Translations under genes and position numbers: made by a program | From: Tetrahymena elliotti 4EA | Taxonomy: Eukaryota > Ciliophora > Oligohymenophorea > Hymenostomatida > Tetrahymenidae | Reading direction: 5' to 3' | Assembly: GCA_000231825.2 (NCBI GenBank) | Contig: JH720373.1 | Coordinates: 110,285 to 174,284, forward strand | DNA: 64,000 bases | Shown: piece by piece, positions 36,934-50,123 of the stretch | How the letters are laid out: the number at the start of each line of letters is the position of its first letter | How positions within the stretch are numbered: the first letter of the stretch is position 1 | Notes under the pieces: model-generated | Told to the model about the DNA's origin: nothing | The model's database searches: none | What the model saw: the letters and a program-made list of their open reading frames with translations, nothing else

Positions 36934-37641
36934 AATTTATTTGAATATAACTCTATTTTCTTATTATTTTATGTTTTATTTTTTTTCTATTTAAATTTTC
37001 TTCAAATATTTTAATAAATTATTCATGGATTTTTAAAAAGAACTCTTTAAAAAATATTTATGAGCAAAATTCGTTTGTTAAATCTAAACTATTTCTTACT
37101 TAATTGAAAATTATTTTTAGTGAATCATATTCATTCACAATTTTTAAAAAAGGTACCTTCTTTACAATGCCGATTTGAAACTTTCTTATTACAAAAAAGA
37201 TTTACCCCAAATTTTTAATACTAAATGAAAAATCAAGCTAATTATCAGACAATCAAGTCAAACAAAGACAGTAGAAACAAAGTTAAAATTAAATAAGCTT
37301 TTCAGTATCATTTTAAACATGACCTCTATTATATAAATAATCTATTTAATAAATGAAAAAAATTTTTTGGAAAATAGATTACTTATAAATGTTTAACTAA
37401 AATGTAAAATAACACGTAATAATTAAGTATGATTGATTGTCTCTATTTTATCTACTTAGATAAAAATTAGAAAGATAATTTTTATAGGAAATACTAATAG
37501 TTTTTGATGAATACTGAATTTATATTTTAATTTAAAGAAAATTTATTAACAAATATCTTTAAAAATAAATCTATTCTAATATATTTTTATTACATGTTTT
37601 AATCAGTATTTGTATTAAAAACGAAATAGAAATATAGAAAA
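36934..37641. other. Spacer between LRR copies
   Basis: The right part (about 37190-37641) repeats the flank upstream of copy A, so the duplication boundary lies near 37.1-37.2 kb. No separate gene is seen. Confidence 0.5.
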
Positions 37642-39897
37642 ATGTAGGATATTCAAATAAAAAAAAAGACATTAGAGATTTAGTTGTTTAAAAATCCTGA
37701 TGAAGTAAGTCTTGATTTCTGTTTGGATCTATTTATAAATTCTTTTTTAACTTAAAAGTTTTATAAAATTGATGAAAAGTAGCATAGGAATTTAAAATTA
37801 GTATTTTAGTAAAGATTTACTTGGAATACTATTTTTTAATTAAAAAATTATTTTAAATAGTTATCCTAACATTCAGAAAAAAATAAACCAAGATGAAGCT
37901 TCTACCTTAGCAAGTTATTTACAAAACTGCTAAAATCTTTAATTTTTAGATCTTAATCTCTAGTAAGCTAACTTTTTTCTATTTTTAAAATTATTTATAA
38001 TGTTGATTATTCTTTTTTACTTAATAGAACTAATAAAATTGGCCAAAGAGGATCTGAGAGCTTAGGTAATGCTTTAGGAAGCTTAAAACAACTAAATACT
38101 TTGATTATAAACCTCTAGTAAAATATAGATAAATTTATATATATATTATTTCATGTATTCTTACATTTTTTCAATTTGTTTAGTAACAATGAATTAGGTA
38201 AAAAAGGAATCTAAAATTTTTTTTCAGGTCTGAGCAAAAGTTTAAGTTTAAAAACTCTTTCTTGATTTGTCTCTTAAGTATTAAACTTTTATTAATTAAT
38301 ATCTTAAAAATAAATTTTGATATTCTACAAAAATTTAAGTTGGAATAATTTAGATGACTAAGGGTTAATTGATTTAGGATCAGCTTTAAAAAATACAAAG
38401 AATCTCAAATATTTAAAAGCAGATCTATCGTAACAAATTATTTCCTAAATTTAGATTAAATTTTACTTAAAAATTTCTAACAAAAAGATATAACTCATAT
38501 GGATCAAAGGGAATAATAGCATTTTCTAATTGCCTTAAAGAAATCTCTTAACTTTTAAGTGTTAAAATTATTCTTGAGTAGAAATTGTTTCCATAATAAA
38601 TTTTGAAATAAAAAATTTTGTAAAATAAAAAGAAAGATAAAAAATGAAAGTGTAGTTTCTTTAGCTGAAGGTTTGTAAAACTGCTAAAATATTTAGTATT
38701 TGAGTCTAAAGCTTAAGTACTATTCTATTTAAAAGTAATATTTATGATTTACTCCAAACATTTGTATAATAGTGAAAATTGTATAGGCGAGTGTGGAATT
38801 AAAGAGCTTGGATCAAACATAGGAAATTCGCAATTGATTTATGTTCTCAAATTAGATTTACAGTAAATTTCTCAACAAAAGCATTTTCTTTATTTTTATT
38901 CTTTATCACATTTATTAGAAAAAATCTGATAACTGACAAAGGCTTAAATGATTTTTTTGTGGGGTTAAGCAAGTCTAAAAATCTTCAAAAAGTTAAACTA
39001 AATTTTAGGTATTAATAATTTAAACATTTTGAAATGTTAAAATAAATTAGCTATAACAAAATTGAGTCATAAATATCTCCTGATTTGAGTGATTACTTTA
39101 AAAACTTTGGTTCTTTGAAATATTTATCTCTCATTTTTTTGTAGAAATTTCTAAGTTAAATTTTCTTTTGAATAAAATTGATATATTTTTTTTTAATTTA
39201 TTGAAAGTTCTAATTAACTTGGACAAGTTGGTTCAACTATTTTATTTTAAGCTTTATAATAACTAACAAATTTGTAAAAATTGGAATTATGTTTAAGGTA
39301 AAAATAAATCCTAAAATAAAGTAAAATCTATATTGAATTAAAAAATAAATAGCTAAAATAAAATTTATTCTGAAAACCTTCGAGATTTGGGCAACTGTTT
39401 AGGAAATCTTTTGAATCTCTCATATTTAGATTTAAAATTTGAGTAAATAAAATTTCTATTCATAAAATATCTATAATTAATTAAAATGTAGTTCGAACAT
39501 AATTAATGGAGAAGGAGCTGTAAGTATTTGTTAAGGAATAGCAAGTCTTAAGAATTTAAACATTCTGAAAGCTAGTTTTATGTAAATTCAATTGCTTTTT
39601 GTATCACAAATTAAAATTTTACAAACTATATTTTTCATAACTATTCTATTTTATTTTTAATAGCTATTGTGGCTTAGATGAATATGAATTTTTATTGATT
39701 TTCGAGCCAATAATAAAGCTAAAAAACATCAAAGCTCTCTACTTAGACTTTATGTAAAATTAATTAAAATCAAATTTGAAAAATAATTTAAACATTAAAT
39801 AAAAAGTTGCAATAATCTGCCTTACGCTCTTCTAGAATAATTTATTTTAACAGCAAAAAAAAAATTGACAAAGTTAGTCCGTCTAAAAACTGGATGA
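37642..39897 (+). CDS. LRR protein, tandem copy B (complete)
   Basis: Close tandem copy of the gene at 34664-36933, offset by about 3.0 kb and with no gap. Repeats in order include QNCQNLQFLDLNL, NKIGQRGSESLGNALGSL, NNELGKKGIQNFFSGL, NNLDDQGLIDLGSAL, SLNFQVLKLFLS, then units matching copy A, and a last exon ending at TGA 39895-39897. Each repeat is again about one exon, with acceptors such as AATAG or AAAAG and donors GTAAAA or GTAAGC. Differences from copy A are scattered substitutions and short indels mainly in introns, and no disabling TGA was found in the repeats I read. The start (ATG at 37642, MQDIQIKKK) is provisional for the same splice-phase reason as copy A. A binding scaffold of unknown partner is the safest call. 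Confidence 0.65.
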
Positions 39898-40507
39898 TAT
39901 TAATTTTAATCTTTCATATTAATTTTTTTCTATTTAAATTTGCTTAACAATAAAAATTATTAATGAAATAACACCTTAAAATATTCCTGAAATTAAAATA
40001 TAAGCTTTGTTAATCCAAAATTCTTTTATAAAATATAAAAAGATTCTATTTCAGATATTATAAAACCAAAAGATGAGTTTTATTCAAATGTTTAATATTC
40101 ATTGTAAATTAGGTTCAGATTCATTTTATTGCAACATGGCATGCTCATTATTTATGTTTTGGTATTTAAACATTGCTTAAAATATCTTAAATTTTATTTA
40201 AGAGCAAAAACAGTTGCTTTCATATTTAGAATTTTTTTGTTAAATCTAAACAATTGCTTATGTTTAATTCCACTGAAGAATCACAAAGCCAAGAAACATA
40301 TTGATTTTTAATACAAAAAAAAGATAAATATATTGATTATTGAGAATATTTTATTGATAAGGATAACGAATTTACTTGTTAATTTGGACATAAAAGATGT
40401 AAATAGATTGAGAGAAAATCATTTGAAAAATTGAGTTTTTTAAAAGGGATTTAAAACAAAAAGAAATATAAATAATACTAAAATAAGTTTTATAATGTAA
40501 TTGTTTT
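39898..40507. other. AT-rich intergenic DNA between convergent genes
   Basis: About 0.6 kb. An AT-rich short frame near 40.13-40.31 kb was judged noncoding. No repeat or RNA is evident. Confidence 0.4.
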
Positions 40508-41814
40508 TCAGATGATTTTAAATAATATAAACAAGCACAATAAAGTTATTAAGATGAAGTAGACAGCATTCTTTTTTAACCACATTTGCCATGCTAAGTT
40601 TTTGCTTTTGTTTACATACTATAATAAACTTAATTAATATCATTGTTTAAACTAAATTAATTAATTTTACATGCTTTGAAAGATCTTTTAAACCTGCAGC
40701 GTTTTCATTTAACTCTATTTAATTTTAAATAAATTATTATGTATCATATTTAATAAGGAAAGTAAAAATTGTCTTGTTAAAAATTAAAGAATTTATAAAG
40801 CTTTTTTGAATTAAATTACCAGTGAGGCCTTTAGTTCTATCCATGACTTTAGAAAATACTTATGTCATAATTTCATGGATATCTGTCATATCATTTTTAA
40901 TTCTATCTATGTTAGCTTGAGATCTTTAGTCAGAAAATTCTTTGCATTTTCTTTTGATATATCTGTCTAAAAAATAAAAAGTTTATTGTAAATTAAAAGT
41001 TAGTTTTGAAGGTGACAATAATTTAATTAATTAATTAATCAATTGCTATTTTCTGATCAAAGATATTTATTTCTATTTTTACTATTTTATTTATCCAAAG
41101 AGTTAATATTTTACCAAACTTAATGAAAGCGTAAGGAGTTTCAATGGTAGATAACTTAGAATAATAATTAACACCTGTTGTACCAAATGTATTTTTCAAT
41201 TCCTGTTTTTTTTGGTTTGTTAAAAAAATAAATTTAACAAATATAAGTCAATCAATCGCATTTTTAAATCTATTTATATTTCTTTCTAACTAATTAATTA
41301 CTTCTGTGAAACCTTATTAAATATCTTTGATATACTATCTGCAAAGCTTAACATCATAAGTAGAGCTAACCAATGCGATAAAGACAACTTCATCTTAAAC
41401 TAAATAACTATAGAAATTTAATTAATACTTGCTCAGTCCAATAATTTTCAATAAAATACCCTATTGTGTAGTTTCCAAATTCAACAAGTCTAAAATCTTG
41501 ATTTTGCTTGAAAAGGGAATCGTTTTTAATGAATTTTTTTAATTAGCCTGATATTTCAGGTGGAATATGAGCTCCTTCAGTTGTGTATTCGCAAAATATC
41601 AATCCATCTTATGAGCGAACTAAATTTTATATTTATTTTTAAAAACGTTAAAACCATATCTCTATTGATTGATGGAAAGATTAAATGACACAAGTATAAT
41701 AAGCAAGTATCTTATTTAAGATAGCTTTTCTCATATATTTAGTATTTCAAATGCATATTATAAATGAATTGTAGTACCTATAGTAGTTTGAAAAATAGAA
41801 TGTGATTAATTCAT
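40508..41814 (-). CDS. SEC22: Sec22-type R-SNARE (longin plus SNARE plus tail anchor)
   Basis: About seven small exons give a protein of about 220 residues, the usual Sec22 length. Exon 1 is 41778-41814 (MNQSHSIFQTTI), exon 2 is 41460-41619, and TGA is at 40508-40510. The N-terminal longin domain reads VRSQDGLIFCEYTTEG, LVEFGNYTIGYLVQDEV and TPYAFIKFDRYIKRK. The SNARE helix follows (NIDRIKNDMTDIHEIMTQVF...VMDRTKGLTELNENA) with Arg at the zero layer. It ends in a single hydrophobic tail (AVYFILITLLCLFILF). Several splice junctions fall inside conserved text and are confirmed by it, for example TIG|YLV and IKF|DRY. Sec22 proteins drive ER-Golgi vesicle fusion as R-SNAREs on the ER/ERGIC side. 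The gene symbol reflects family, not proven orthology. Confidence 0.88.
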
Positions 41815-44238
41815 ACTGTCTGCCTAAAATAATTTCCTAATAATTTGTTTGTTTATTTCTTTATTGACTTATCTATCTATCTATTTATGTATGTATTTAT
41901 TTATTAATTATTTATTTTGTTGATAGTACTTTTGCGAGCTGATAAATTTTATCTAAAATTAATACAAAGTTTTTTGTTTTGAATATTATTGATAATTTGA
42001 ATAGATAGTCATTGATATTGATATTTAATAAGTTGTGTTTGTTTAATTCAGTCTTGAAGTCCATTAATTGAAATGAAAAATAATTAATTGGTACTCTTTA
42101 ACTCAAAACGTGTTGCTTCCAAAAGTAGAAATAATATTTTTTCTTTTCTATCTAAGTATCTTAATAAATAAATAGATAATTATCTCTTAAAAATTAGAAT
42201 AATTTATTTCTAATTAATTCTAATCAACTAAAATTTAATTATATTCTGATCGTGATAGATTTAAGGTAGCAAACCTTTATTATAGTAGCACGTTGAAGTT
42301 ATCTACACTTTTGATAAACTCGATAAAATCCAATCATTTTCAAATTAAATCTCAAAATTTTAATGCTTTCATAAAAACACAGACAGCACCATTTTTAAAC
42401 TATCAAAAGATATTTAATTTTTTTTAGTAAATTTTATTAAATCTGTTTTGCAAATACTTACCTCCTCGTCTGCCCCTCTGCTGTCATTGTTCCAATATTA
42501 CATATAATTAAAAATAATATGAATAAATCTAATTTTAATATGCGTATCTGAGTACATTTATATATATGATTACATGTATGTATGTATGTATGTTTAAAAA
42601 TCTAACTTTAGAAAATGTTAAAAGCTGTTTCATTTAAAAAAATGAAATTAAACTATCAACAATTTAAAGATAAATTAATAAAATAAAATGAGTATTTAAT
42701 TTATTATTTGCAACTAAGATTTTTTTGAATCAAGATATAAATCTAATTTTTACCTGCGAATAAACTTAATAATCCAAAACAAATCTATATAAATTTGTTG
42801 AGATATTATTAATTAAATTTTTAAATTAATATTGAATAAAGAAATAAATAATTAAAAGAATGATAAAAAAAACATTAAAATTTGAATTAAAAAATATGAA
42901 AACAACAAATTAAAATTAACAAATGAACAAGTGAGCCAAACAAATATCAAGTGTGCCAGCCTAAATTAATCAGCTAGTTAGTTACTCATAAATTAAATTA
43001 ATCGTTTATACCAAAAAAGCAAAATTAATATTGATACACTATTTTTACCAGAAGTTAAAATTTTAGATATTTGTTCATTTTAAAGAAAGATTAATATATT
43101 TTACAACAAGAAGATTTGAAGTTAAAATTAGAGCTTTGTAACTTTTAATATACAATTAAATAATAAATAATTTGAAAAATAAGATTATATTTCAAAAATA
43201 ATTTTGTAAAATATAAAAAAATTGGATTAATCTGATTTTCTCTATTTAATATTTAATAGGTAAATCAAATTTTTTAACTATTAAATTAGATGAATTAAAT
43301 TACATATTTGAATAATTTAAATAAGAAATTCTTAAGAACTTTAATTTAAATTAACTTTACATTAACTAAAAAAAGATAAATATTTTAAATTGAAATAAAA
43401 AATTACATAAAAATTTAAAATAAAACTTGAAATTCAAGATATAATATGATATGTTTTTAATATATTAATAAATTTTAAGATTCATGTCAACTTTATATGC
43501 TTAAAACAAATTGCTAGTTTTAATATATGAATCCTAAGATTCAATCCTGTTAGGATTAAAGATTTTTAATTTTTTTAATAAGGATATATGAGTTTAATTT
43601 TGCTTTATTTAAATCATTTTATTGAAATTTAAATGAAAACTGATATTTTAATAAATAAAATTTTAATTATAAATGAATGATATTTTAAATTAAAATAAAA
43701 AGAATTGGTTTAAGAGTAATAAAATTATGATTCATTAATACTGTAGTGTATTTTTGCTTAAAACAAAGAGCTAATAATTTAAAATAAAATATTATTGCCT
43801 AAATTCTAAGTTTAACTTTATTTTATTTAAATAATTTATTGGAATTTTAATATGAAAATTACTATTTTAAAAAATAAATTTTTAAATAGGAATGAATGAG
43901 ATTTTAAAAATTAGCCTGATAGTAAATTTCATTCATTAAAAATAATGTGGTGTATTTTTTCTTAAAACAAAGAGCTAATAATTTAAAATAAAATATTATT
44001 GCCTAAATTCTAAGTTTAACTTTGTTTTGTTTAAACACTTTTATTGGAATTTAAATGAAAATGAATATAATAAATTTTAAATAGAAATGAATGATATTTT
44101 AAATTAAAATTAAAAAATTGGTTTCAAAATAAATAAATTTAGATTCATTAAATAATGTGGTGTATTTTTGATTAACTAAATAATTCGGAGATTCATTTTA
44201 GGTGAATAGGTAAAAAAATTTAAAAATAACGAACAAAA
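41815..44238. other. Long AT-rich intergenic DNA between divergent genes
   Basis: About 2.4 kb. It includes simple repeats near 41870-41910 (TCTA/TATT-type) and 42578-42590 (TATG), and the ~210-bp tandem units listed separately. Promoters of Sec22 and the carboxypeptidase should be at the two ends. No gene is supported. Confidence 0.45.
43560..44175 (+). repeat. Tandem repeat, ~210-bp unit, about three copies
   Basis: The block GTGTATTTTTGCTTAAAAC-AAAGAGCTAATAATTTAAAATAAAATATTATTGCCTAAATTC recurs at about 43747 and 43952. Each is followed by TTTAACTTT...TTTAAA and TTATTGGAATTT, then a GAATGATATTTTAAATT block. Weaker copies flank these. The last TGTATTTTTG occurs at about 44160, close to the carboxypeptidase start. 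Confidence 0.65.
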
Positions 44239-47200
44239 ATGAGTATGCAAAAAATAGATTTATGATGGCAGTGAAGATATTTTTAATTTGGATTAATGAG
44301 GATCTGAAAGTGTTAATATTTTTGCTATTAAATAAAAGACTGACAAAGATTGATTAGATAAAAATAATTAAGTTTTAGTGCTATTAGAAACCACTAATGT
44401 TTACTATTAAGCAGAGATTACTTCAAACGAGTGTGATATTAGTTTTTTAATTGGTGATTTGTTTACAACACTATTTATATATTATTATATTGATAAAGAG
44501 GAATTCGTATTTTTTTACAATTATAAAGGAAAAATAAATAGATAGATAGATAGATAGATAATACAGAAGTGGACATCAAATATTTTCATGATTTAGTGTA
44601 ATTAAACAAATTTTAGATTTTTACAAACAACTAGCGATTACAAATTCCTTAAAGAATATTCTTCTTTGCAAATTATATAGCATCTAAGTATTTGGAGGAT
44701 TTCTTTGTTTAAGATAATGAAGGATTTGAAGGCGCTGATCATGATGAGTTTGATGGGAGTCACGACAAAACCTTAAAAAATAGTACTCTACATAAAAGAA
44801 TTAATTCAAGCATGTTTGAGTAAAGAATACAAATTAAAGCTAATGAAGACTAACCTAATTAAAAGAATCATGAATTACCAGAAGCTAACCCTCTGCTTAT
44901 CTCATCTAAGCCAACAGATTTCAAACCTAGGATATTGATTAAAGATTACTAATATATGTAAGTAATTTGCAAAATAATATTATGATTGATAAAGACATTT
45001 TGATAAAATTTTAATTAAAATATGATTGAAAAACAGGGATTTACCACTTATCTTGCATAATAATGTGGATACTAAGTACAAAAATAGACATGATTCTGAT
45101 TAAGAAGAGGATTAAGCTGTTTAAGATACTCCTTTAACAACAATTTAAGTAATATTATATAAGATATAGCATAAAAATACCTTATTTAGCTGATTTTATT
45201 TAAATTAAATTTTAAAAAATATTTTAGCAAGAAGAGGAAACTTAAAATATTTAGTAAGATGATGAAAAAATAAGTCAAAGTTTATATTAAAAGTATGAAT
45301 TATCTAAAAAATACGAAAGGGTTTATACTAAATACAAGCAAGAAAAAACTGTTGAAGAGCAAGTTAAAAGCTTTGCAGGATATTATATCAATTTAAGCTA
45401 TGTTATGGATTTTGGAAGCACGATGTTTAATACCTTTCAAGAAAATAAGATGAATAAGATAGAATATAATTATGAATTTGATCTTTATAATAGAATTGAC
45501 TAAGGAAAAAAGGAGGAGTTTTCGTCCAAGCAAGAATAAATTTCGTTTGATAGCAGATTTGAATGTGGTAATCTGTATTCAGTTTACACAAAGAGCCCTA
45601 ATAAAGAATATGATTTATTACTTTAGAATGATATTAATACTAAGGGTTATACACAATGGTTTTTTTTCAAAGTTTAAAATTATAAATTTAAGGGATTAAC
45701 AGTCAAATTCAATATTGTTAATATTGCGAAACCTTCTTTACCTTTTAAACAGGGAATGAAGATCTCTGTTTTTTCTCTAAAAGAAAACAAATTAAAAAAC
45801 AGTGGCTGGATGAGAAAAGGAAAGGACATAGAATATTTTAAAAATAAAATAATCAAAGTAATTTTTTTAAAAATAAAATAATTATAAAACTCATTTTATT
45901 TTAATGAAGGAATAAGATCCAAATTAATATTATTACACTTTATCTTTTACATACAGATTTAAGCATGAGGATGATGATATCTATTTTGCTATGAATCCTC
46001 CATATTCTTATACTAAAATGACTCGCCATTTAGATTTCATTTAAAATAAAACTGTCAAAGAACAGCCAAACATGTAAATTAATATTGTCTTATTCCTATT
46101 GTCATTTTTTATTTATGTTAATTAGAATAATTAAAAAAGATATTTTGTGTTACAGTGTGAGCAACAATGCAGTCCCTCTATTATCAATAACAGAAAAGTC
46201 CCCTTTGGGAGGAGACACAAATAAAGAGCAACTAAAAAATAAAAATAAAAAGCTTATTATAATCATAGCCAGATAACACCCAGGTGAAACTGTTTGTAGC
46301 TATAAAATGGAGGGTGTAATAAATTTCTTAGTTAGCAACAATTCTGAAGCTTAATACTTAAGACAATAATTTATTTTCAAAATTATACCAATGATGAACC
46401 CAGATGGTGTAATTTATGGGAATTTCAGGTGCAACATCTCTGGAGTTGACATTAACCGTTAATGGTAGTAACCTTCTAGAGTAATTAATTAATAATATTT
46501 GATAAAGAAAATAGATTTTTATTAATTTTTTAGATACTTCATCCTTCTGTTTACCATGCTAAAAAAATGATATAAACATTAAGAGATGAAGGTTTAAGGC
46601 TAGAATATTTCATAGATTTACATGGTCATTCAAAAAAGTATGAAGAATTACTTTTATTGATATTTAATTAAATTGATTGCTTTTAATGTTTAAATAAAAG
46701 AATGAATAGCTTTATATATGCTTGTAGAAAAGACGAAGATTTAGTTTCATGCAGAGTATTCCCTGTGATTTATTCTAAAATATCTTCTGTATTTTAATTC
46801 AAAGATTGCACTTTTAGTTTGGAATAATACAAAGAGAGTGCAGCAAGAATTGTGATTTGGAATGAAACTAATAAGGTGAAAGAATAGATTTTTGAGTGTT
46901 TTAATATTTTTACTGTTGAGACTAGTTTTTTTGGATATAAAATTGGTAAAAGGAATGAGCATTTTTTGTTTACTGATTTGCTTGAATTAGGAGAAGATCT
47001 ATTAAAATCGGTTTATATAAATTATAAGGGAGAGGATAAGGATTTATATCCTTGTATTAATAGATAGGAAATAATAGATAAAATGAATGAAGATATATAA
47101 TAATTTGTAGAAAAAGAATCTAAGGATAGTGGTAGTGATTCTGATCCTTTAGCTGATGAACTAAATATAGATGAAAAATTGGGATCAATTATACCAATTA

Positions 47201-50123
47201 AAATTGCAAAAAAATTAGGTTTTGAATTGAAGAACAAACAAAATGATAAAATTGCTTCAATAATTTAACAAGTTAATGGAATGAATAATTCTGTTAAAGA
47301 TAAAAATAAAAAGAATAAAAAAAAATCTATTAGCAATTAAAAGAATGGGCAATAAATAGTATTCTAATAACTCTAAACTTTACCTTTGAATAGTTAAACA
47401 GTAAACACTCCTTAAAAGGACTCACAAAATGCTTCTAATTCCACTGGTAAGACTAAAAACAATGCTTAGGATTTCTCTTCAAGTATTATGGGTGCTTAGA
47501 TGGGGTCTTCCTTCAAGAAAAGAAATAGTTTATTATTCTCTGACTCTTAGGCTCATAAATTTTAAAACAAATAAAAATCTAAATTCTACAGAGGTTTGAG
47601 CGAAAATAGGTAAAACAATTTAAATTATAATGGAATTACTTACTTGACAACAGAAGAGAATACCAAAACAGTAAATATGAATCATGTTGAAACCACTCCT
47701 TTTTCTGCTAGTAATAATGAAAATCAAAAGATGAAACCTTCTTCATCAATCGTTATTATAAACAACCCTGAATTAATTAATTAACCTCATGATGTGATAC
47801 AAGGTAATAATAACACCAAAAAAGTTCTTATTTTAAATTCTTCTAACGCTAGCAATTTAATTCAACCCAGTACTGTTGCCGCTAAAGCATCAACACCTGT
47901 TTAAGGATGCTAAAGTCCATCCTAAAATGCTAATATTCAATAACCTTTATAAAATGGTGTTAATAAAATAAAAGATACAAGTGTTCTCATCATCACTGAA
48001 AAAAATAAATTAAAAACATAATAGCAAAATGAATGCTAAATAGATAAGCTAAAACAATCTTAAAATTTTAATAAAAATGATTAGTAAGTCTCTAATTCCC
48101 CCATATCATCTGCATAAAAATAACCAACAGAAAGTCCAATAAGGAGTAGACATACTTCTGATATTTTACGTCAATAAATAGCAAATATGTAAGGCACGTA
48201 AAATTAGTAAAATATGCATATAGCCTTTTAGACTACATTGAATTCAGCCAGTTTATCAAATAATGGAACAAATATTTTTGCTTAAGCAAATCAATTTAAC
48301 ACACAACCAAATAATCTAGAAAATAATACAGTTTAAATAAGCAACAACATAGTTATTAACAACTATCCATCAAATTAAATTAGTAATAACCAACAAGACA
48401 AATAAGCTCAAGGTGTGAAATAAATTTTCTAAATATAAGGTAGTAACATATCTAATATTGCTAACCAGCAAAACATGGAGTAAAATATGTAAGAATTTAT
48501 TTATTTAAATATTTCTTAATTAATATTTTTAATAAAAATAGGATAACTAATAATAGTGCTGTAATCTAAAATATTAATGGAGATCAATCTTCAAATAATT
48601 AAGTTGTTAAGATTAAGAATTCTCCTAACCCATAATTTTAAATTAAACAAAGAGTTATGAATGGCGGTGTTGTAGGAGGAATAAAAAAGTAAGACCTAAG
48701 AACAAAAAGTTCAACAACTCATTCAACTCAACCAGCAAATATTGAAATGCAGCTTTATCTAAGAAATAAAGCAATAATTGGAAGTAACATGTAAGGATTG
48801 CAAAATAGCAGCAACTTTACTAATAACAGTAGCAATCTAGGAAATTAAAACAGTTAAGCACCTTAATAGTAGAATAATAATTCTTAAATTGCTAGCAGTA
48901 ATTATTCCAATAACAGACTAGTTAATGTTGGATATTAGTCTCTTATTTAAAAAGTTCAGCTTTTAGGAATACAAAGAAGATCAAACACAAAAGAAATAGA
49001 TGAGCGTAATCAATCCCCATTGAAATATTAGCATTCACTGTAAACTCAAACTGAAAGACAAAATGGAAATTAATTTCTATAAAATAATTAAATCAACAAC
49101 AACAGTAGTACTAATCCTAATAATACACAAGTTTCTAGCAATAACCAATTAGATGATAATCTTTCAACAACTTTGTAATAAAAATAATTTTAATAGGTAA
49201 AAAATCATTAATAAAAATATATTGATAGACACTTAGTAAGAAGCATAAATAAACCTTTAAGCTAACATATTAGAAATAACTATTCAGCTTCAAATAAAGA
49301 CTCTAGTTAAGTCAATAAGACAGATGCATCATTTATAGGAAACAATATTAATACACAACCAGATGAAAATAATAAAAATTAAAGCTCATCCCCTAAAAGA
49401 TTTAATACTTAATTGAACAATTAAAAGCTTGAAGTTTATTTTACTAATTAAAATAATACAGAATTCGTAATGTCGAATTAGTCTGATTTGATAAATAGTT
49501 AGCCATTTGATTTGATCAATTCAAGTACAAATGGGTTCATGCAATAAAACTAAAAGGTTATTAAAATCACTTAAACAAAGCTTATCCCTATCAAAGATGA
49601 TCAACAAACTTCAAATTAGGTTGATAATACTTCTTCTTTGATTAAAAATTTTGCTTCACCATTGCAGCTATTAGGCAGAAATCCTTCATAAAAAAAAATA
49701 TAGCTTTAGCCAAGCTAATAATAAAATTAAACAAGTAATGACTTCTCTGGTATAGCAAGGAACACTTTGAGAAGTAGTTCCCTACAAAAAGGTACATATG
49801 TATAGGTTAAGGAACCATAAGGTTAAGATCCCTTGATGCTAACATTTACTAGATTAAACCGAAATTAAACAAATAATGGCAACTCTTCGATGTAAAAGGA
49901 ACTGGTCGGTATAGATTCAAATAGAATGAAATTGTAACCGTCAAACTTGACAAAAACTGAAGAAATAAACTATAACAAAAAATATCAAGCTGCTCAGCGC
50001 TCTTTGAAGTTGAATTAGCTTATGATAAATGAAGCCAGAATAAACTCTGCAAACCAGCAAGTATATAACCCAACTAAATAAATTTTAGCTTTCAATGATG
50101 CCCATTTAGTTAATAAAATTTGA
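44239..50123 (+). CDS. Cytosolic carboxypeptidase (tubulin deglutamylase type) with long Q/N-rich tail
   Basis: M14 zinc carboxypeptidase of the CCP/AGBL (Nna1) group, which removes glutamates from tubulin side chains or C-termini. The CCP N-terminal domain is clear ([51 protein letters not shown]). The catalytic domain has HPGET (Zn), [23 protein letters not shown] (Zn His), CRVFP and the ETSFFG block with the catalytic Glu. About eight introns fit in phase. The last TGA is at 50121-50123. After the catalytic domain (about 47.1 kb) a tail of roughly 1000 residues, very rich in Asn, Gln and Ser, follows with one intron near 48.49 kb. The start is uncertain: a 4-nt first exon (ATGA at 44239-44242) spliced to 44357 fits the phase and avoids upstream TGAs. 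Ciliary axonemes are the likely target. Confidence 0.85.

Noticed and set aside
40129..40311. 60-codon plus-strand frame between LRR copy B and Sec22
   Set aside because: Short, hydrophobic by AT bias, no splice context and no conserved pattern.
44231..44353. Selenocysteine recoding at the TGAs upstream of the carboxypeptidase
   Set aside because: Several TGAs in a poorly supported 5' region are better explained by an intron or decay. No reason for Sec at these places.
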